From positions 1 through 49,095 of the forward strand of contig CACHJU010000016.1 of assembly GCA_902580225.1 (NCBI GenBank): DNA of 49,095 bases, in the 5' to 3' direction. The first letter of the stretch is position 1; every line of letters starts with the position of its first letter. The notes under the pieces are model-generated. The model saw nothing but the letters and a program-made list of their open reading frames with translations, ran no database searches and was not told the DNA's origin. Of the stretch, positions 20,658 to 30,221 are shown piece after piece. Made by a program: the position numbers and the translations under genes. The DNA is from an uncultured Verrucomicrobiota bacterium. GTDB lineage: Bacteria; Verrucomicrobiota; Verrucomicrobiia; Opitutales; Seribacteraceae.

Positions 20658-21851
20658 ATGTCTAAACAGAGAAAACATAGAGATGCGATTTTAGCGTTGG
20701 AAGACGGAAGTCTTTTTAAGGGTTTCTCTTTTGGAGCCAAGAAAACTGTTGAAGGAGAAGCTGTCTTTAATACTGCAATAACTGGCTACCAGGAAACTCT
20801 GACTGACCCATCTTATTTCGGACAAATTGTAACCATGACCACTCCCCAAATTGGCAACTATGGAGTAAATTTGGATGACGAAGAATCAGACGGCCCGAAA
20901 GTAGCTGGTTTCGTGGTTCGAGATCTTAGCCCTGTAGTGAGCAACTGGAGGGCTACCGGATCACTTGGTGATTACTTAGAAAAAAATGAAATACCGGGGA
21001 TTTCAGGTGTAGACACTCGGGCAATCACCAAGAAAATTCGAGTGCACGGAGCACTTAAAGCATGCATTAGTACCGAAAACATTAGCGATGAGGAAGCCGT
21101 GCAAAAAGCACGAGAATGGACTGGAATTATAGGTAAAGACTTTGTCAAGAAAGTGACTTGCAAAACAGCATTCACTTGGGATCCTGCAGGAGAAAAGAGT
21201 AAACCATTTACAGTTGTGGGCACCCGTCTTGATTACCCTTATCAAATAGATCTCACCCACCGACTAGTTGCCTTTGATTATGGTGCTAAACGAGCCATTT
21301 ACAAAAATCTTCGAAGGAATGGTTTCGAAGTGATTGTTTTGCCTGCTGACGCCACAGCTCAGGATGCCATTTCACATAAACCTGATGCAATTTTTCTTTC
21401 CAATGGACCCGGAGATCCGTCCGCCCTTGAATATGCACACAAGACCGTTCAGTCTCTTCTTTCTGATTATCCAATCTTTGGGATCTGTCTGGGCCATCAA
21501 ATTTTAACCCATGCCATCGGTGCTAAGACCTATAAATTAAAATTTGGTCATCGTGGGGCTAATCAGCCAGTTCAAAATATAGAATCTAAGAAGGTAGCGA
21601 TTACATCTCAAAATCATGGTTTTGCTTCGGATAAGAAAAAACTTGAAAAAATGGGCGCAATTGTCACTGAGTATAATTTAAACGACCAAACCGTATCCGG
21701 AATGAGACTTAAAGACCGACCCGTTTTCTCAGTTCAATACCACCCAGAAGCTTCTCCTGGACCAAACGATGCAAATCATCTTTTTGAATCATTTCATCAC
21801 TTAGTTACTGAAACCAAAAAAAATCGCCAGAATTCCGTCACTTATTCGTGA
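20658..21851 (+). CDS. carA: Carbamoyl-phosphate synthase small (glutaminase) subunit
   Basis: Releases ammonia from glutamine for the large subunit, feeding arginine and pyrimidine synthesis. The N-terminal small-subunit domain shows ALEDGSLFKGFSFGA, EAVFNTAITGYQETLTDPSY and GVDTRAITKKIR. The C-terminal class I glutamine amidotransferase domain has the nucleophile in GICLGHQIL (about C277) and the His-Glu pair in YHPEASPGPND (about residue 362). Length (397) is normal. The large subunit gene carB is not adjacent; an unrelated deacetylase gene follows after 105 bp. Confidence 0.96.
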   Translation: MSKQRKHRDAILALEDGSLFKGFSFGAKKTVEGEAVFNTAITGYQETLTDPSYFGQIVTMTTPQIGNYGVNLDDEESDGPKVAGFVVRDLSPVVSNWRATGSLGDYLEKNEIPGISGVDTRAITKKIRVHGALKACISTENISDEEAVQKAREWTGIIGKDFVKKVTCKTAFTWDPAGEKSKPFTVVGTRLDYPYQIDLTHRLVAFDYGAKRAIYKNLRRNGFEVIVLPADATAQDAISHKPDAIFLSNGPGDPSALEYAHKTVQSLLSDYPIFGICLGHQILTHAIGAKTYKLKFGHRGANQPVQNIESKKVAITSQNHGFASDKKKLEKMGAIVTEYNLNDQTVSGMRLKDRPVFSVQYHPEASPGPNDANHLFESFHHLVTETKKNRQNSVTYS

Positions 21852-21956
21852 ATGTAAGCCTGTATTTAAATCCACAATAATTTTCTTTTTTCAATCTAGC
21901 TTTAGTGAAAGGATTTCAATTGCACTGATCATTGGGTTTAGGCTACTTCATTTATT

Positions 21957-22904
21957 ATGAAATGTGGTATCGTCTATAATAAAATCTTTGAAGATCATGA
22001 AACTGGTTTGGGTCACCCCGAGCAAAATAAAAGAGCCACTTTTATTTTCAAAAAAATCAAAGAGGCGAATCTTTTAAAATATACTAAAAATATTTCCATT
22101 AAGAAGTGCGAACTCAAAAGCTTATCACTTGTTCATAGTAAAGGTTACCTCCATTCATCGAAAAAAGAAATTGAAAATGGATTAAAATCACTCAGCACAG
22201 GAGATACTCCAATTTGCAAACAGACTTGGGAGGTTGCATCATTTGCCACTGGGGGTGTCCTGAATGCAGTGGAAGAAGTAGTCTCTGGAACACTTAAATA
22301 TGCTTTTTGCATCACCCGCCCACCAGGCCATCATGCAAGCATTAAAAAAGGGATGGGGTTTTGCCTTTTTAATCATGTGGCAGTTGCCACTCGATATGCC
22401 CAAAAAAAACTTGGTATTGGAAAAGTCTTAATTGTTGACTGGGATGTACACCACGGAAATGGAACCCAAAATATTTTTTATGATGATGATTCAGTTTTCT
22501 TTTTTAGCACCCATCAGTCACCCTGGTATCCAGGTACAGGGAATCGCGAAGAAACGGGAACAGGGAAAGGTTTAGGTAGTAATTTAAATTATCCATTTCC
22601 TTCCGGAGCAGGAAGGAAAGAAATTTTAGACTTTGCATTTGCCTCGGAACTTTCCAAAAAAATGGTCCAGTTTAAGCCTGAACTCATAATCATTTCTGCT
22701 GGATTTGATTCAAGAATGAATGATCCTCTCGGGCAATTCCTATTAAATGATCTGGATTTTTTTAACCTCACAAAAATTATTTTGGACATCGCTAAGCAGT
22801 ATAGTGATGGAAGAGTCATTTCAGTATTGGAAGGTGGTTATAATTTGGAAGGATTAGCAACCGCAAGTATCTCTCATCTCGAAGCTTTTATTCAAAATAA
22901 TTAG
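21957..22904 (+). CDS. Histone deacetylase / acetoin-utilisation family zinc amidohydrolase
   Basis: Member of the HDAC superfamily (class II-like bacterial type), which removes acyl groups from amines such as lysine side chains or polyamines. The 315-residue protein keeps the complete active-site set: RPPGHHAS (two catalytic His), DWDVHHGNGTQN (zinc Asp and His), STHQSPWYPGTG, SAGFDSRMNDPLG (zinc Asp) and LEGGYN. It should therefore be active. The real substrate cannot be told from sequence. No acetoin or polyamine genes are adjacent. It is cytoplasmic, with no signal peptide. It may share a promoter with carA, but the 105-bp gap leaves this open. Confidence 0.92.
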   Translation: MKCGIVYNKIFEDHETGLGHPEQNKRATFIFKKIKEANLLKYTKNISIKKCELKSLSLVHSKGYLHSSKKEIENGLKSLSTGDTPICKQTWEVASFATGGVLNAVEEVVSGTLKYAFCITRPPGHHASIKKGMGFCLFNHVAVATRYAQKKLGIGKVLIVDWDVHHGNGTQNIFYDDDSVFFFSTHQSPWYPGTGNREETGTGKGLGSNLNYPFPSGAGRKEILDFAFASELSKKMVQFKPELIIISAGFDSRMNDPLGQFLLNDLDFFNLTKIILDIAKQYSDGRVISVLEGGYNLEGLATASISHLEAFIQNN

Positions 22905-23024
22905 TAAATTCTTATTATTTGTTAATTTGTCCTAATATTGGATATATTAAAATTCTTAGATTAGGTTGAGTAAAATAAAAATTCATTTTTCATAAAGTTC
23001 TGCGACTTCGTCAAAAATTATTTG

Positions 23025-23101
23025 TGCTACCCGAAAAGGAAGGCATTAGCAGGCTTATAATCGAAAAATTTTATAAATGTCGTTTCAGCGGCACTTTTTT
23101 T
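23025..23101 (+). ncRNA. Possible structured RNA / weak terminator between HDAC gene and fucU
   Basis: The 272-bp gap between the deacetylase gene and fucU contains a stem TGCTA/TAGCA (23025-23029 with 23047-23051), then a short hairpin TGTCG-TTTCAG-CGGCA (23078-23093), a C, and seven T. This could be a weak terminator for the upstream gene or the end of a small RNA. The stems are only 5 bp, so support is weak. Confidence 0.25.
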
Positions 23102-23177
23102 GTTTCTTTAGTAACGATATCTTATCTTGGGTGTCGACAACCTTGACTCATAAGAATTAAACTTATAGCTAAATATT

Positions 23178-23630
23178 ATGTTACGAGGAATTTCTCCACT
23201 TCTTAGTCCAGAATTGCTGGAAACACTTTATCGGATGGGTCACCATGACGAGATCATTTTAGGTGATGCTCATTTTCCTGGCGAAAGTTGTAATAAAAGT
23301 ATTATTCGGGCGGATGGATTACGAATTGACCATCTTTTGGATGCCATTCTACCTCTTTTTGTACTCGATCATGTGATCGAACAACCTGTTATGATGATGG
23401 GACCTTTACCCGAGGATAAAGCCAATTCAAAAATTGCAGCCGATTACCAAAAAGTACATGATGGATATGACGAGATTGTTCAAAAACATTATCCTGGCAC
23501 CGCTTCGATCTGCCAAGTGGATAAATATGATTTTTACGACCAAACTCGTAAAGCATTTGCAGTAGTTATGACTGGTGATACCCGAATCTACGCGAATTTA
23601 ATTTTGGCTAAAGGGGTCACCACCTGGTAA
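23178..23630 (+). CDS. fucU: FucU/RbsD-family sugar mutarotase
   Basis: Interconverts anomers of a sugar, in characterised FucU proteins L-fucose. The 150-residue protein starts MLRGISPLLSPELLETLYRMGHHDEIILGDAHFP, with the catalytic His in GHHDEI. It ends with the family tail TGDTRIYANLILAKGV, carrying the Tyr and Asn expected at the sugar site. A central YDFYDQTRKAFAVV stretch is also typical of FucU rather than RbsD. It faces the end of the large minus-strand catabolic operon with 20 bp between stop codons, so it is a separate transcript that may serve the same sugar. The exact sugar is uncertain. Confidence 0.88.
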   Translation: MLRGISPLLSPELLETLYRMGHHDEIILGDAHFPGESCNKSIIRADGLRIDHLLDAILPLFVLDHVIEQPVMMMGPLPEDKANSKIAADYQKVHDGYDEIVQKHYPGTASICQVDKYDFYDQTRKAFAVVMTGDTRIYANLILAKGVTTW

Positions 23631-23650
23631 GCCTCAATCTTTTCCTATTG

Positions 23651-24475
23651 TTAACCTCTCGATTTTCCACCCGAAATATTCACGGTCGTTCCGTGAATGT
23701 AAGACGCACGGTCGGAAGCCAAAAAAACAACTAAATCAGCAACCTCTGATAATTCACCACTCCTGCCAAGAGGAATGGATGAAACACTGCCGTATTTTTC
23801 ACGAAGTTCCTTAGCACTTATTCCTCTTGTATAAGCGAGAGACTCCTCATATGAGGAACTGCGCATAGAAGTGGTTTCCATAATCCCTGGAGCCACTCCT
23901 ACCACCCGAACTCCTTGTCTGCCTAATTCTTTGGACCAGGAACGTGTCATATTATGGTTTGCGGCTTTAGTAGCCGCATAGACACTTTGTCCTTCACTGC
24001 CTTCCAGTCCTGATTCAGATGTCATATTTATCACCACCCCACCGTTTCCAGATGCAAGCATAGCCCGAGCTGCAGCTTGGGCACATAAAAATTGCCCCTT
24101 CACATTCACTGCAAAAACTTTATCCCAAATCTCCTCGGTTAATTCTTCCTTGCCAGTTGGGTCAACTAAGAGCCTCGGAATATTAATTCCCGCATTATTG
24201 ATCAAAACATCAACTTGTCCAAACTTAGCTACTGTTGACTTCATCATTGCTTCAACCTCAATCTTAGAGGTAACATCACAACGGATAAAAATGGCTTCCC
24301 CGGGTCCTCCCTCATTTGCCTCTATAACCGCTTTTGCCCCGACATTCTCTGCAAAATCACCAATCACAACTTTGGCTCCTACCTCTACAAAACCTTTGGC
24401 AACAGAAAGACCGATACCCGAAGCACCTCCGGTTATAATAACCACTTTTTCTTTTAAATTAGTCCAACTCATCAT
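23651..24475 (-). CDS. SDR dehydrogenase, sorbitol-6-phosphate 2-dehydrogenase-like
   Basis: NAD(P)-dependent short-chain dehydrogenase of 274 residues. The cofactor loop is GGASGIGLSV (16-25), followed by INNAGINIPRLLVDP. The catalytic Ser-Tyr-Lys is in MTSESGLEGSEGQSVYAATK (Y-x3-K). The combination of NIPRLLVDP, GLEGSEGQS and the tail YIHGTTVNISGGKSRG resembles, from memory, the Firmicutes sorbitol-6-phosphate dehydrogenases (SorF/SrlD type) that make fructose 6-phosphate. It follows the SorE-like dehydrogenase by 3 bp, the same pairing as in sorbose operons. A related polyol-phosphate or plain polyol could be the real substrate. It is the last gene of the operon. Confidence 0.85.
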   Translation of the reverse strand: MMSWTNLKEKVVIITGGASGIGLSVAKGFVEVGAKVVIGDFAENVGAKAVIEANEGGPGEAIFIRCDVTSKIEVEAMMKSTVAKFGQVDVLINNAGINIPRLLVDPTGKEELTEEIWDKVFAVNVKGQFLCAQAAARAMLASGNGGVVINMTSESGLEGSEGQSVYAATKAANHNMTRSWSKELGRQGVRVVGVAPGIMETTSMRSSSYEESLAYTRGISAKELREKYGSVSSIPLGRSGELSEVADLVVFLASDRASYIHGTTVNISGGKSRG

Positions 24476-24478
24476 TTA

Positions 24479-26293
24479 TTATTTTGTTAAATTTAAGGGG
24501 TAGAAAGCTTGGTAACCCGTGTAAAGTGCTTCCTCTACTTTTCTGGACCATTGCTCACCGTTTCCCGAGAGTTCTTCTGCTCCAAGCTTCAAAGCTTGTG
24601 ATGCCAAGCCTGAGGACAATCTTGCAGCATCCAGAAATGCTTTTGAACTGACATCAACATATGGCAAATCAGGTAATTCGGTAAATGCAAAAAAAGAACC
24701 GAAGGGTTGAGCTTTTTCTACTTCCTCCATCATTTTAGTAACATGATTTAATCCACAGATTCCCTTTACCATCCAGTCAAAACTGACCGGATTTTTTGCC
24801 TGCACCACCATATCATCTGAGTGAGGTTCTGAAGTGTTTGTTAAAAACCAGGGAACATTGGAACCACAGATTTGATGTCGGGAAACATAATGTGCCTGTC
24901 TAGATAAAATAGGGACTTCTAACTCGCCATCCACAAAATTAACCGCTGCGGAACGTGCAAGTTGAAATTCAATAGATTGATATCTGGCCACCGCATCATC
25001 AGCGGTACCTGCTATAAAAACATCTGTAAAACTGGAATTAGAAGAAATCTCGATCAGACCAAATTCTTTTACTGATTTATTCGGAACATGAACCTGACTG
25101 CCTTTCGGTAAGCTTTTCAAATAAATTTCCAAGCGCTCACTATTTTCCTCAAAGCCAAGCAAAGCAGTGGAAGGGTTGTCTGCAAGGCCATTATTACGAA
25201 TCGGATTGTTTGGACCAATATTATGATGCATGGAAAGAATTTGTGATTCCGCTTCTTCCTCAAAAGAATCAAATTTATCGGCCTTTCCAACAGGCATTTT
25301 GATTATGAGTTCAGGATCTGCTGCTCCTGCATAGCTGTTTAAATTCCCCCCTTTCTCAATAATTGCACAGGCTTGATCATAACTCTCCTGAGATGCATAA
25401 TTAGTCCAAATTATATCGGGTTTTCCAAACTCAGTTAGTTTCGAAATAATTGCAGGATTATTCCGATCAATCAATTCAACCCTCGTACCCCGACTTCTTA
25501 AATCGAGAATTAGAGCATACTGGTCCATCTCAGCGAGTTTTGCATCAGATCCGGTAATATATACCACTTTGGGTAATTCATCATCGGGCACACTGGCCAC
25601 AATGGTTAAATTAATCATAGCCATACGAGCCGTCCCGGACAGGTAAGCAAGTATAGATCTTGGTGGAACTCCGTAGACAAACTCACCTTCTTCATTGAAA
25701 GTAAAAATATGTTTGTTCGTTCCAAAATTACAGGCAAAGGGTTCGGCATGAGCCAAAGAAATTAAGCTGGTGTCCTCTTGCGGTTTGACACGGTTGAAAA
25801 GATTACCAAATCCCTGCGAACGAATAAAGGATGGGGCAATGCCTGGCACCGCATTAAAGCGGCGTAAACCCCCTAAATATTGATATGAATAACCCAAGGC
25901 TGCTAACACCCCGGATTCCTTAGGCTGAAAGCTCAATGGATCGATCGGTTCACTAGCATGACCGGGAGTAATTACCACAATATCACCTGGAATAAATCCG
26001 GAATCTAGGGGAGCCTGTATGATTATTTGTAAAGTTTCATGCCCAAGAGCAACCTTTTCTACACCAGATGGAACCCGTGCATGGGAGTCAAATTGGCGGA
26101 TTGCCTTGGCATCGGATGCACACCGGCAATTTCCAAAACTCGCGAGAACAAAATCATTATCAGTGGTGACTGCAGCAGGCAGTTTTACGGACAGCAGTTC
26201 AATTTTATCAGGACCGGTTAAGAAAACACCTTTGTGGATTTCACTTGATTCCTTGAGTAAGGTACTTGTCCGTTCCTGTAATGAAATTGTCAT
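24479..26293 (-). CDS. Large zinc-dependent medium-chain dehydrogenase, SorE-like
   Basis: Medium-chain alcohol dehydrogenase-fold protein of 604 residues. The GroES-like N-terminal half has a probable catalytic zinc site, C58 in CRCASD with H85 and E86 in LGHET; the structural zinc Cys cluster is not seen. A Rossmann-type region follows with VVYITGSDAKLAEMDQYA. The motifs AEPFACNFG and FTDVFIAGTADDAV, and the late GICGLNHVTKM, resemble L-sorbose-1-phosphate reductase (SorE) and related sugar-phosphate reductases. Those enzymes have about 410 residues, so this one carries roughly 190 extra, spread through the middle and C-terminus. It sits 3 bp before the SorF-like SDR and 99 bp after the E1 gene. 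The substrate is unproven; the family assignment is reasonably safe. Confidence 0.75.
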   Translation of the reverse strand: MTISLQERTSTLLKESSEIHKGVFLTGPDKIELLSVKLPAAVTTDNDFVLASFGNCRCASDAKAIRQFDSHARVPSGVEKVALGHETLQIIIQAPLDSGFIPGDIVVITPGHASEPIDPLSFQPKESGVLAALGYSYQYLGGLRRFNAVPGIAPSFIRSQGFGNLFNRVKPQEDTSLISLAHAEPFACNFGTNKHIFTFNEEGEFVYGVPPRSILAYLSGTARMAMINLTIVASVPDDELPKVVYITGSDAKLAEMDQYALILDLRSRGTRVELIDRNNPAIISKLTEFGKPDIIWTNYASQESYDQACAIIEKGGNLNSYAGAADPELIIKMPVGKADKFDSFEEEAESQILSMHHNIGPNNPIRNNGLADNPSTALLGFEENSERLEIYLKSLPKGSQVHVPNKSVKEFGLIEISSNSSFTDVFIAGTADDAVARYQSIEFQLARSAAVNFVDGELEVPILSRQAHYVSRHQICGSNVPWFLTNTSEPHSDDMVVQAKNPVSFDWMVKGICGLNHVTKMMEEVEKAQPFGSFFAFTELPDLPYVDVSSKAFLDAARLSSGLASQALKLGAEELSGNGEQWSRKVEEALYTGYQAFYPLNLTK

Positions 26294-26392
26294 GTTTTGC
26301 TACTAATAAGAATCTTGGAATTGAAAAGGCAACACATTAGAAATGCATATTGATTACACACTTAAGAGCTAAATTGAATTTTGAAAAGCAAA

Positions 26393-28846
26393 TCAAATTC
26401 CTTCTCGATTACGATGAAGAAGTTCATTGGTAGTAGGGTTTGTTGTCAACTGATGACCGGGTAATGGTAGAATTCGCTCGTGGATTGCATCGATTATCCA
26501 TGATGGTTGAGGAAAGTAATCCTCCTCCACTTCCGCACAGGGTGTAATCCAATTTCTTGAACCCACTACCACCGGCGGGGAATCTAAATCATCAAAAGCT
26601 AACTGGCTGATATTAGACGCAATGTCCTGCATAACCGAGCCACGTACACAGGCATCTGAAGACAAAAGAACTTTTCCTGTCTTACGAACCGATTCTATAA
26701 GAGGTTCATAATCCAACGGATTGATCGATCGACAATCAAATACATCACTGGTCATACCATATTTTTGTTCCAGAATTTCGGCTGCTTCTAATGCGCGATA
26801 CATGGTCGCACCCACCGTAATTAAAGTAATATCTTTTCCAGTTCTTCTCTTCGCGGGCAAACCGAAAGGAATTTCATAATACTCTGCAGGTACTTCTTTT
26901 TCAAAAAGTTCGCCAATATCATAAAGCCTCTGACTCTCGAAAAAGATCACCGGGTCACTTCCGGCTAACGCGGTGTTCAGCATTCCTTTCGCATCGTAAG
27001 GCGTACATGGAAAAACTACCTGAAGACCGGGGATATGATTCACGAGTGCACTCCAATCCTGAGAATGCTGAGCTCCATATTTCGAACCCACCGAAACCCT
27101 TAATACAACAGGCATTTCCAGGATACAGGCCGACATACTTTGCCACTTGGCTAATTGATTAAAAATCTCATCTCCTGCCCTTCCCATAAAATCGCAATAC
27201 ATCAACTCCACCAATGCTCGTCCCCCTTCCAAAGCATAACCCACTGCACTGCCCACTATAGCCGCTTCCGATATGGGCGAATTAAACAAACGATGATAAG
27301 GCAAAGATTCGGTCAAACCACGGTAACAAGCAAATGCCCCACCCCAGTCACGGTTTTCCTCACCATAGGCCACCAATGTAGAATCGTGTTGAAAACGATG
27401 AAAAGCAGCCTCAAAAATTGCGTCACGGAATTGATAGACCTTATTTTTCGACACGGGCTTTCCATCAATCAGACCGGCTCTCGATTTTTTAGCTAATGCC
27501 TGAACCCGGGGATTTTCTGATGCAACCAAGGTTAATTCAGGCTTCCGTGAAGGGTCATAATTTTCAACTTTTCTCTTCGAGAACATCAACCCGCCTATTT
27601 TTTCCGAAGCAAGTCTGGGTGAAACATCTAAATCCGAAGCCAATCGACAAGCTTGTGTCATCGCCTTGGTAATATTGGCTTGTTTCTTTTCGACTGCATC
27701 TTCAGTAAGCATACCCGCATCAATTAATTCCTTGGAATATGCATTGATTGGATCCACAGCCTGCCAGGCTTCCACCTCTTCTTTTATACGATAAGAGGAT
27801 GCATCAGAGGGCGAATGACCGGAATAGCGATAAGTAATTGTCTCAAGTAAAACCGGACCGTCCCCGTTCTCAATCAATGCCTTCTTTCGTTTGATCGCAT
27901 CCACCACTGCCAATGGATTATATCCATCCACACGTTCCGCATGCATTGATTGAGGATTCACACCGGCTCCGACACGGGCAAGATAATCGAAAGCCATAGT
28001 TTCACCGGCAGTCTGTCCACCCATACCGTAGAAGTTATTCATGAAATTAAATATGATCGGTAGCCCCCCTTTCATTCCGTTTTCCCAAAGCTCATGAAAT
28101 TGTCGCATCGATGCAAAATTCATGGCCTCCCAGGTCGGGCCGCATCCCATCGAGGCATCCCCAACATTTGAAATTACAATTCCGTCTTTCCGGTTTACTT
28201 TTTTAAAGAGCGCTGCACCCATTGCAATATCTGCAGAACCTCCCACAATCGCATTATTGGGTAAAATTCCGAAAGGGGGAAAGAACGCATGCATGGATCC
28301 ACCCAGTCCTCGGTTAAACCCGTTTTCTCGCCCAAAAATTTCCGCCAAGGCACCATAGAGTAAAAAATTACGAGCCAAGTCTTTAACTGAGTCCGCACCT
28401 TCTTTTTCCACCACTCGGTAACAATCGCCCCCGAGAAAACTCTCCATAATCTCAATCAGGGACTGATCATCTAATTTTCGAATCGAGGACATTCCTTTCG
28501 CCAAAATCTCCCCATGCGAACGATGGGATCCAAGAATATGATCGTCAATTCCAAGAAGAAAAGCTTGACCCACCGAGGATGCTTCCTGTCCGATTGACAG
28601 GTGAGCCGGTCCCTTGTGGTCATACTCGATTCCTTCATAGGAACCCTGGGTTTTGATGGATTGTAGCATATTTTCAAACACGCGAATAAGAAGCATGTCC
28701 TCATACATACCCACCAAAGCTTCAGTCCCGTAGGCTTCTTTTTCTTGGGCAATATCTTGCTTGTACTGATTCAGTGGAATTTCCGCAAATGGAATGGTTC
28801 CGGCTTTACGTTCTTCGGATGGTTCTACTATTTGTGACTTTGGCAT
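26393..28846 (-). CDS. Fused alpha-beta E1 subunit of a 2-oxoacid / acetoin-type dehydrogenase complex
   Basis: Thiamine-diphosphate decarboxylase component in a single 817-residue chain. Residues about 45-415 are the E1 alpha part: [27 protein letters not shown], the thiamine motif [15 protein letters not shown], and [10 protein letters not shown]. Residues about 465-795 are the E1 beta part: [28 protein letters not shown], a central [12 protein letters not shown] and the transketolase-C domain with DCRSINPLD. Fused E1 chains exist for branched-chain and related complexes. The substrate may be pyruvate, a branched 2-oxoacid, acetoin or a sugar-derived 2-oxo compound; sequence alone does not decide. 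The E3 and E2 genes lie directly upstream, so the complex is complete in one operon. Confidence 0.9.
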   Translation of the reverse strand: MPKSQIVEPSEERKAGTIPFAEIPLNQYKQDIAQEKEAYGTEALVGMYEDMLLIRVFENMLQSIKTQGSYEGIEYDHKGPAHLSIGQEASSVGQAFLLGIDDHILGSHRSHGEILAKGMSSIRKLDDQSLIEIMESFLGGDCYRVVEKEGADSVKDLARNFLLYGALAEIFGRENGFNRGLGGSMHAFFPPFGILPNNAIVGGSADIAMGAALFKKVNRKDGIVISNVGDASMGCGPTWEAMNFASMRQFHELWENGMKGGLPIIFNFMNNFYGMGGQTAGETMAFDYLARVGAGVNPQSMHAERVDGYNPLAVVDAIKRKKALIENGDGPVLLETITYRYSGHSPSDASSYRIKEEVEAWQAVDPINAYSKELIDAGMLTEDAVEKKQANITKAMTQACRLASDLDVSPRLASEKIGGLMFSKRKVENYDPSRKPELTLVASENPRVQALAKKSRAGLIDGKPVSKNKVYQFRDAIFEAAFHRFQHDSTLVAYGEENRDWGGAFACYRGLTESLPYHRLFNSPISEAAIVGSAVGYALEGGRALVELMYCDFMGRAGDEIFNQLAKWQSMSACILEMPVVLRVSVGSKYGAQHSQDWSALVNHIPGLQVVFPCTPYDAKGMLNTALAGSDPVIFFESQRLYDIGELFEKEVPAEYYEIPFGLPAKRRTGKDITLITVGATMYRALEAAEILEQKYGMTSDVFDCRSINPLDYEPLIESVRKTGKVLLSSDACVRGSVMQDIASNISQLAFDDLDSPPVVVGSRNWITPCAEVEEDYFPQPSWIIDAIHERILPLPGHQLTTNPTTNELLHRNREGI

Positions 28847-28875
28847 ATCGAAAGGGGTAAGATTTAATAAAAAGG

Positions 28876-30219
28876 TTACCGGACGGCCATGAAGACATCC
28901 TTCATGATTTCAGATGTGGTTGGATGCGGGAAAACAATTTCCTCAATTTCCTCTTCTCGCAATTCAGTTTCTAGCATGGTAACCGCTCCAAAGATCATTT
29001 CTGAACAAGCACCCCCTACCATATGAACGCCTAGTAAACGATTTGTATCCGCGTCAAGTACCACCTTACACATTCCCTTTTCCCCTGGATTTTCAGCAAT
29101 ATAACGGGCATTGATCGCCATTGGAATTTTACCAGTCTTGACCTTAAATCCGCGATCTAATGCTTCCTCCTTGGTCAGTCCGACCACCGCCACTTCCGGA
29201 CTGGTATAAACCACGGCGGGCATAGTATTATGACGCATCAAATCTTTTTGGCCGGAGATATTATGAACCACCACTTCAGCCATTCGGCTGGCGGCATGAG
29301 CGAGCCATGCCTGACCGGTCACATCACCAGCAGCCCATACGCCCGGTAAATTAGTTGCCCCTCGCTCATCCACTTTGACTCCACCTCTTGGATCAAAATC
29401 CAATCCAATTTCCTCTAGACCGAGGTTAGATACATTCGGCTTGCGACCCGTTGCAATAAGGACCAAATCGGACTCAATATCCTTACTTTCTCCTTCAAGA
29501 TTAAAACGAACGGACTTACCTTCAAAACTTTCCACCTTGGCACCAAGCAAAAAGGTAACTCCTTTCTTTTCGAGTTCCTTGCGCAGAATTTCTGCAATGT
29601 CTGAATCCAAGTTTGGACAAATTTCGGGCATTGCCTCCAAAACGGTTACAGATACTCCAACCGATGCATAAACACAGGCAAATTCACAACCAATTACACC
29701 TCCACCGACGATAACTAAATTTTCCGGTAAATTTTCATTATCCAAAATTCCGGTTGAATCTACAATATGATCGGCCTCAATCCCGGGAATAGGTGGAATA
29801 GCTGGAGAAGAACCGGTACAGAGAAGAATATTTTCCGCTTCATGGTTTTCACCATTCACATTAAACCCGCCTTTAATAAGTTTGGCTTCACCTTCGATCA
29901 CCTCTACTTTATTTTTTTTCATTAAGCCTGCAATTCCGTCCCTCATTCGATCCATGACCGAATTTTTATGGGCATGAGCTTTTCCAAAATTAAAGCGTAA
30001 ACCATCGACTTCGACTCCAAAAATAGATCCATGCTTTGCGTGATGATAGGTTTTTGCAGCCTGAAGAAGAGTCTTGGAGGGCACACATCCTTCATTCAGG
30101 CATACTCCACCAAGCTTTTTCTTTTCAACCATGACCACTTTTAGTCCAGCCGAAGCCGCTTTTTTAGCTGCTATGTACCCTGCGGGTCCAGCTCCGATTA
30201 CAGCAAAATCATATTTCAC
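28876..30219 (-). CDS. lpdA: Dihydrolipoyl dehydrogenase (E3)
   Basis: Flavoprotein that reoxidises the lipoyl arm of the E2 subunit with NAD. The 447-residue chain opens with the FAD motif [15 protein letters not shown]. The redox-active disulfide is C40-C45 in [13 protein letters not shown], the NAD-binding loop is [14 protein letters not shown], and the C-terminal catalytic pair is in [10 protein letters not shown]. The start is GTG at 30217-30219. Just before it, the end of the E2 gene supplies AAGGAGAAG, one of the few Shine-Dalgarno-like sequences in the window. It lies 2 bp after the E2 stop and 29 bp before E1. It is probably a dedicated E3 for this complex. Confidence 0.95.
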   Translation of the reverse strand: MKYDFAVIGAGPAGYIAAKKAASAGLKVVMVEKKKLGGVCLNEGCVPSKTLLQAAKTYHHAKHGSIFGVEVDGLRFNFGKAHAHKNSVMDRMRDGIAGLMKKNKVEVIEGEAKLIKGGFNVNGENHEAENILLCTGSSPAIPPIPGIEADHIVDSTGILDNENLPENLVIVGGGVIGCEFACVYASVGVSVTVLEAMPEICPNLDSDIAEILRKELEKKGVTFLLGAKVESFEGKSVRFNLEGESKDIESDLVLIATGRKPNVSNLGLEEIGLDFDPRGGVKVDERGATNLPGVWAAGDVTGQAWLAHAASRMAEVVVHNISGQKDLMRHNTMPAVVYTSPEVAVVGLTKEEALDRGFKVKTGKIPMAINARYIAENPGEKGMCKVVLDADTNRLLGVHMVGGACSEMIFGAVTMLETELREEEIEEIVFPHPTTSEIMKDVFMAVR

Positions 30220-30221
30220 AA

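Noticed and set aside
23077-23160. 27-codon frame starting ATGTCGTTTCAG in the fucU upstream region.
   Set aside because: Too short, Phe-rich from a T tract, and no hydrophobic or other recognisable organisation.
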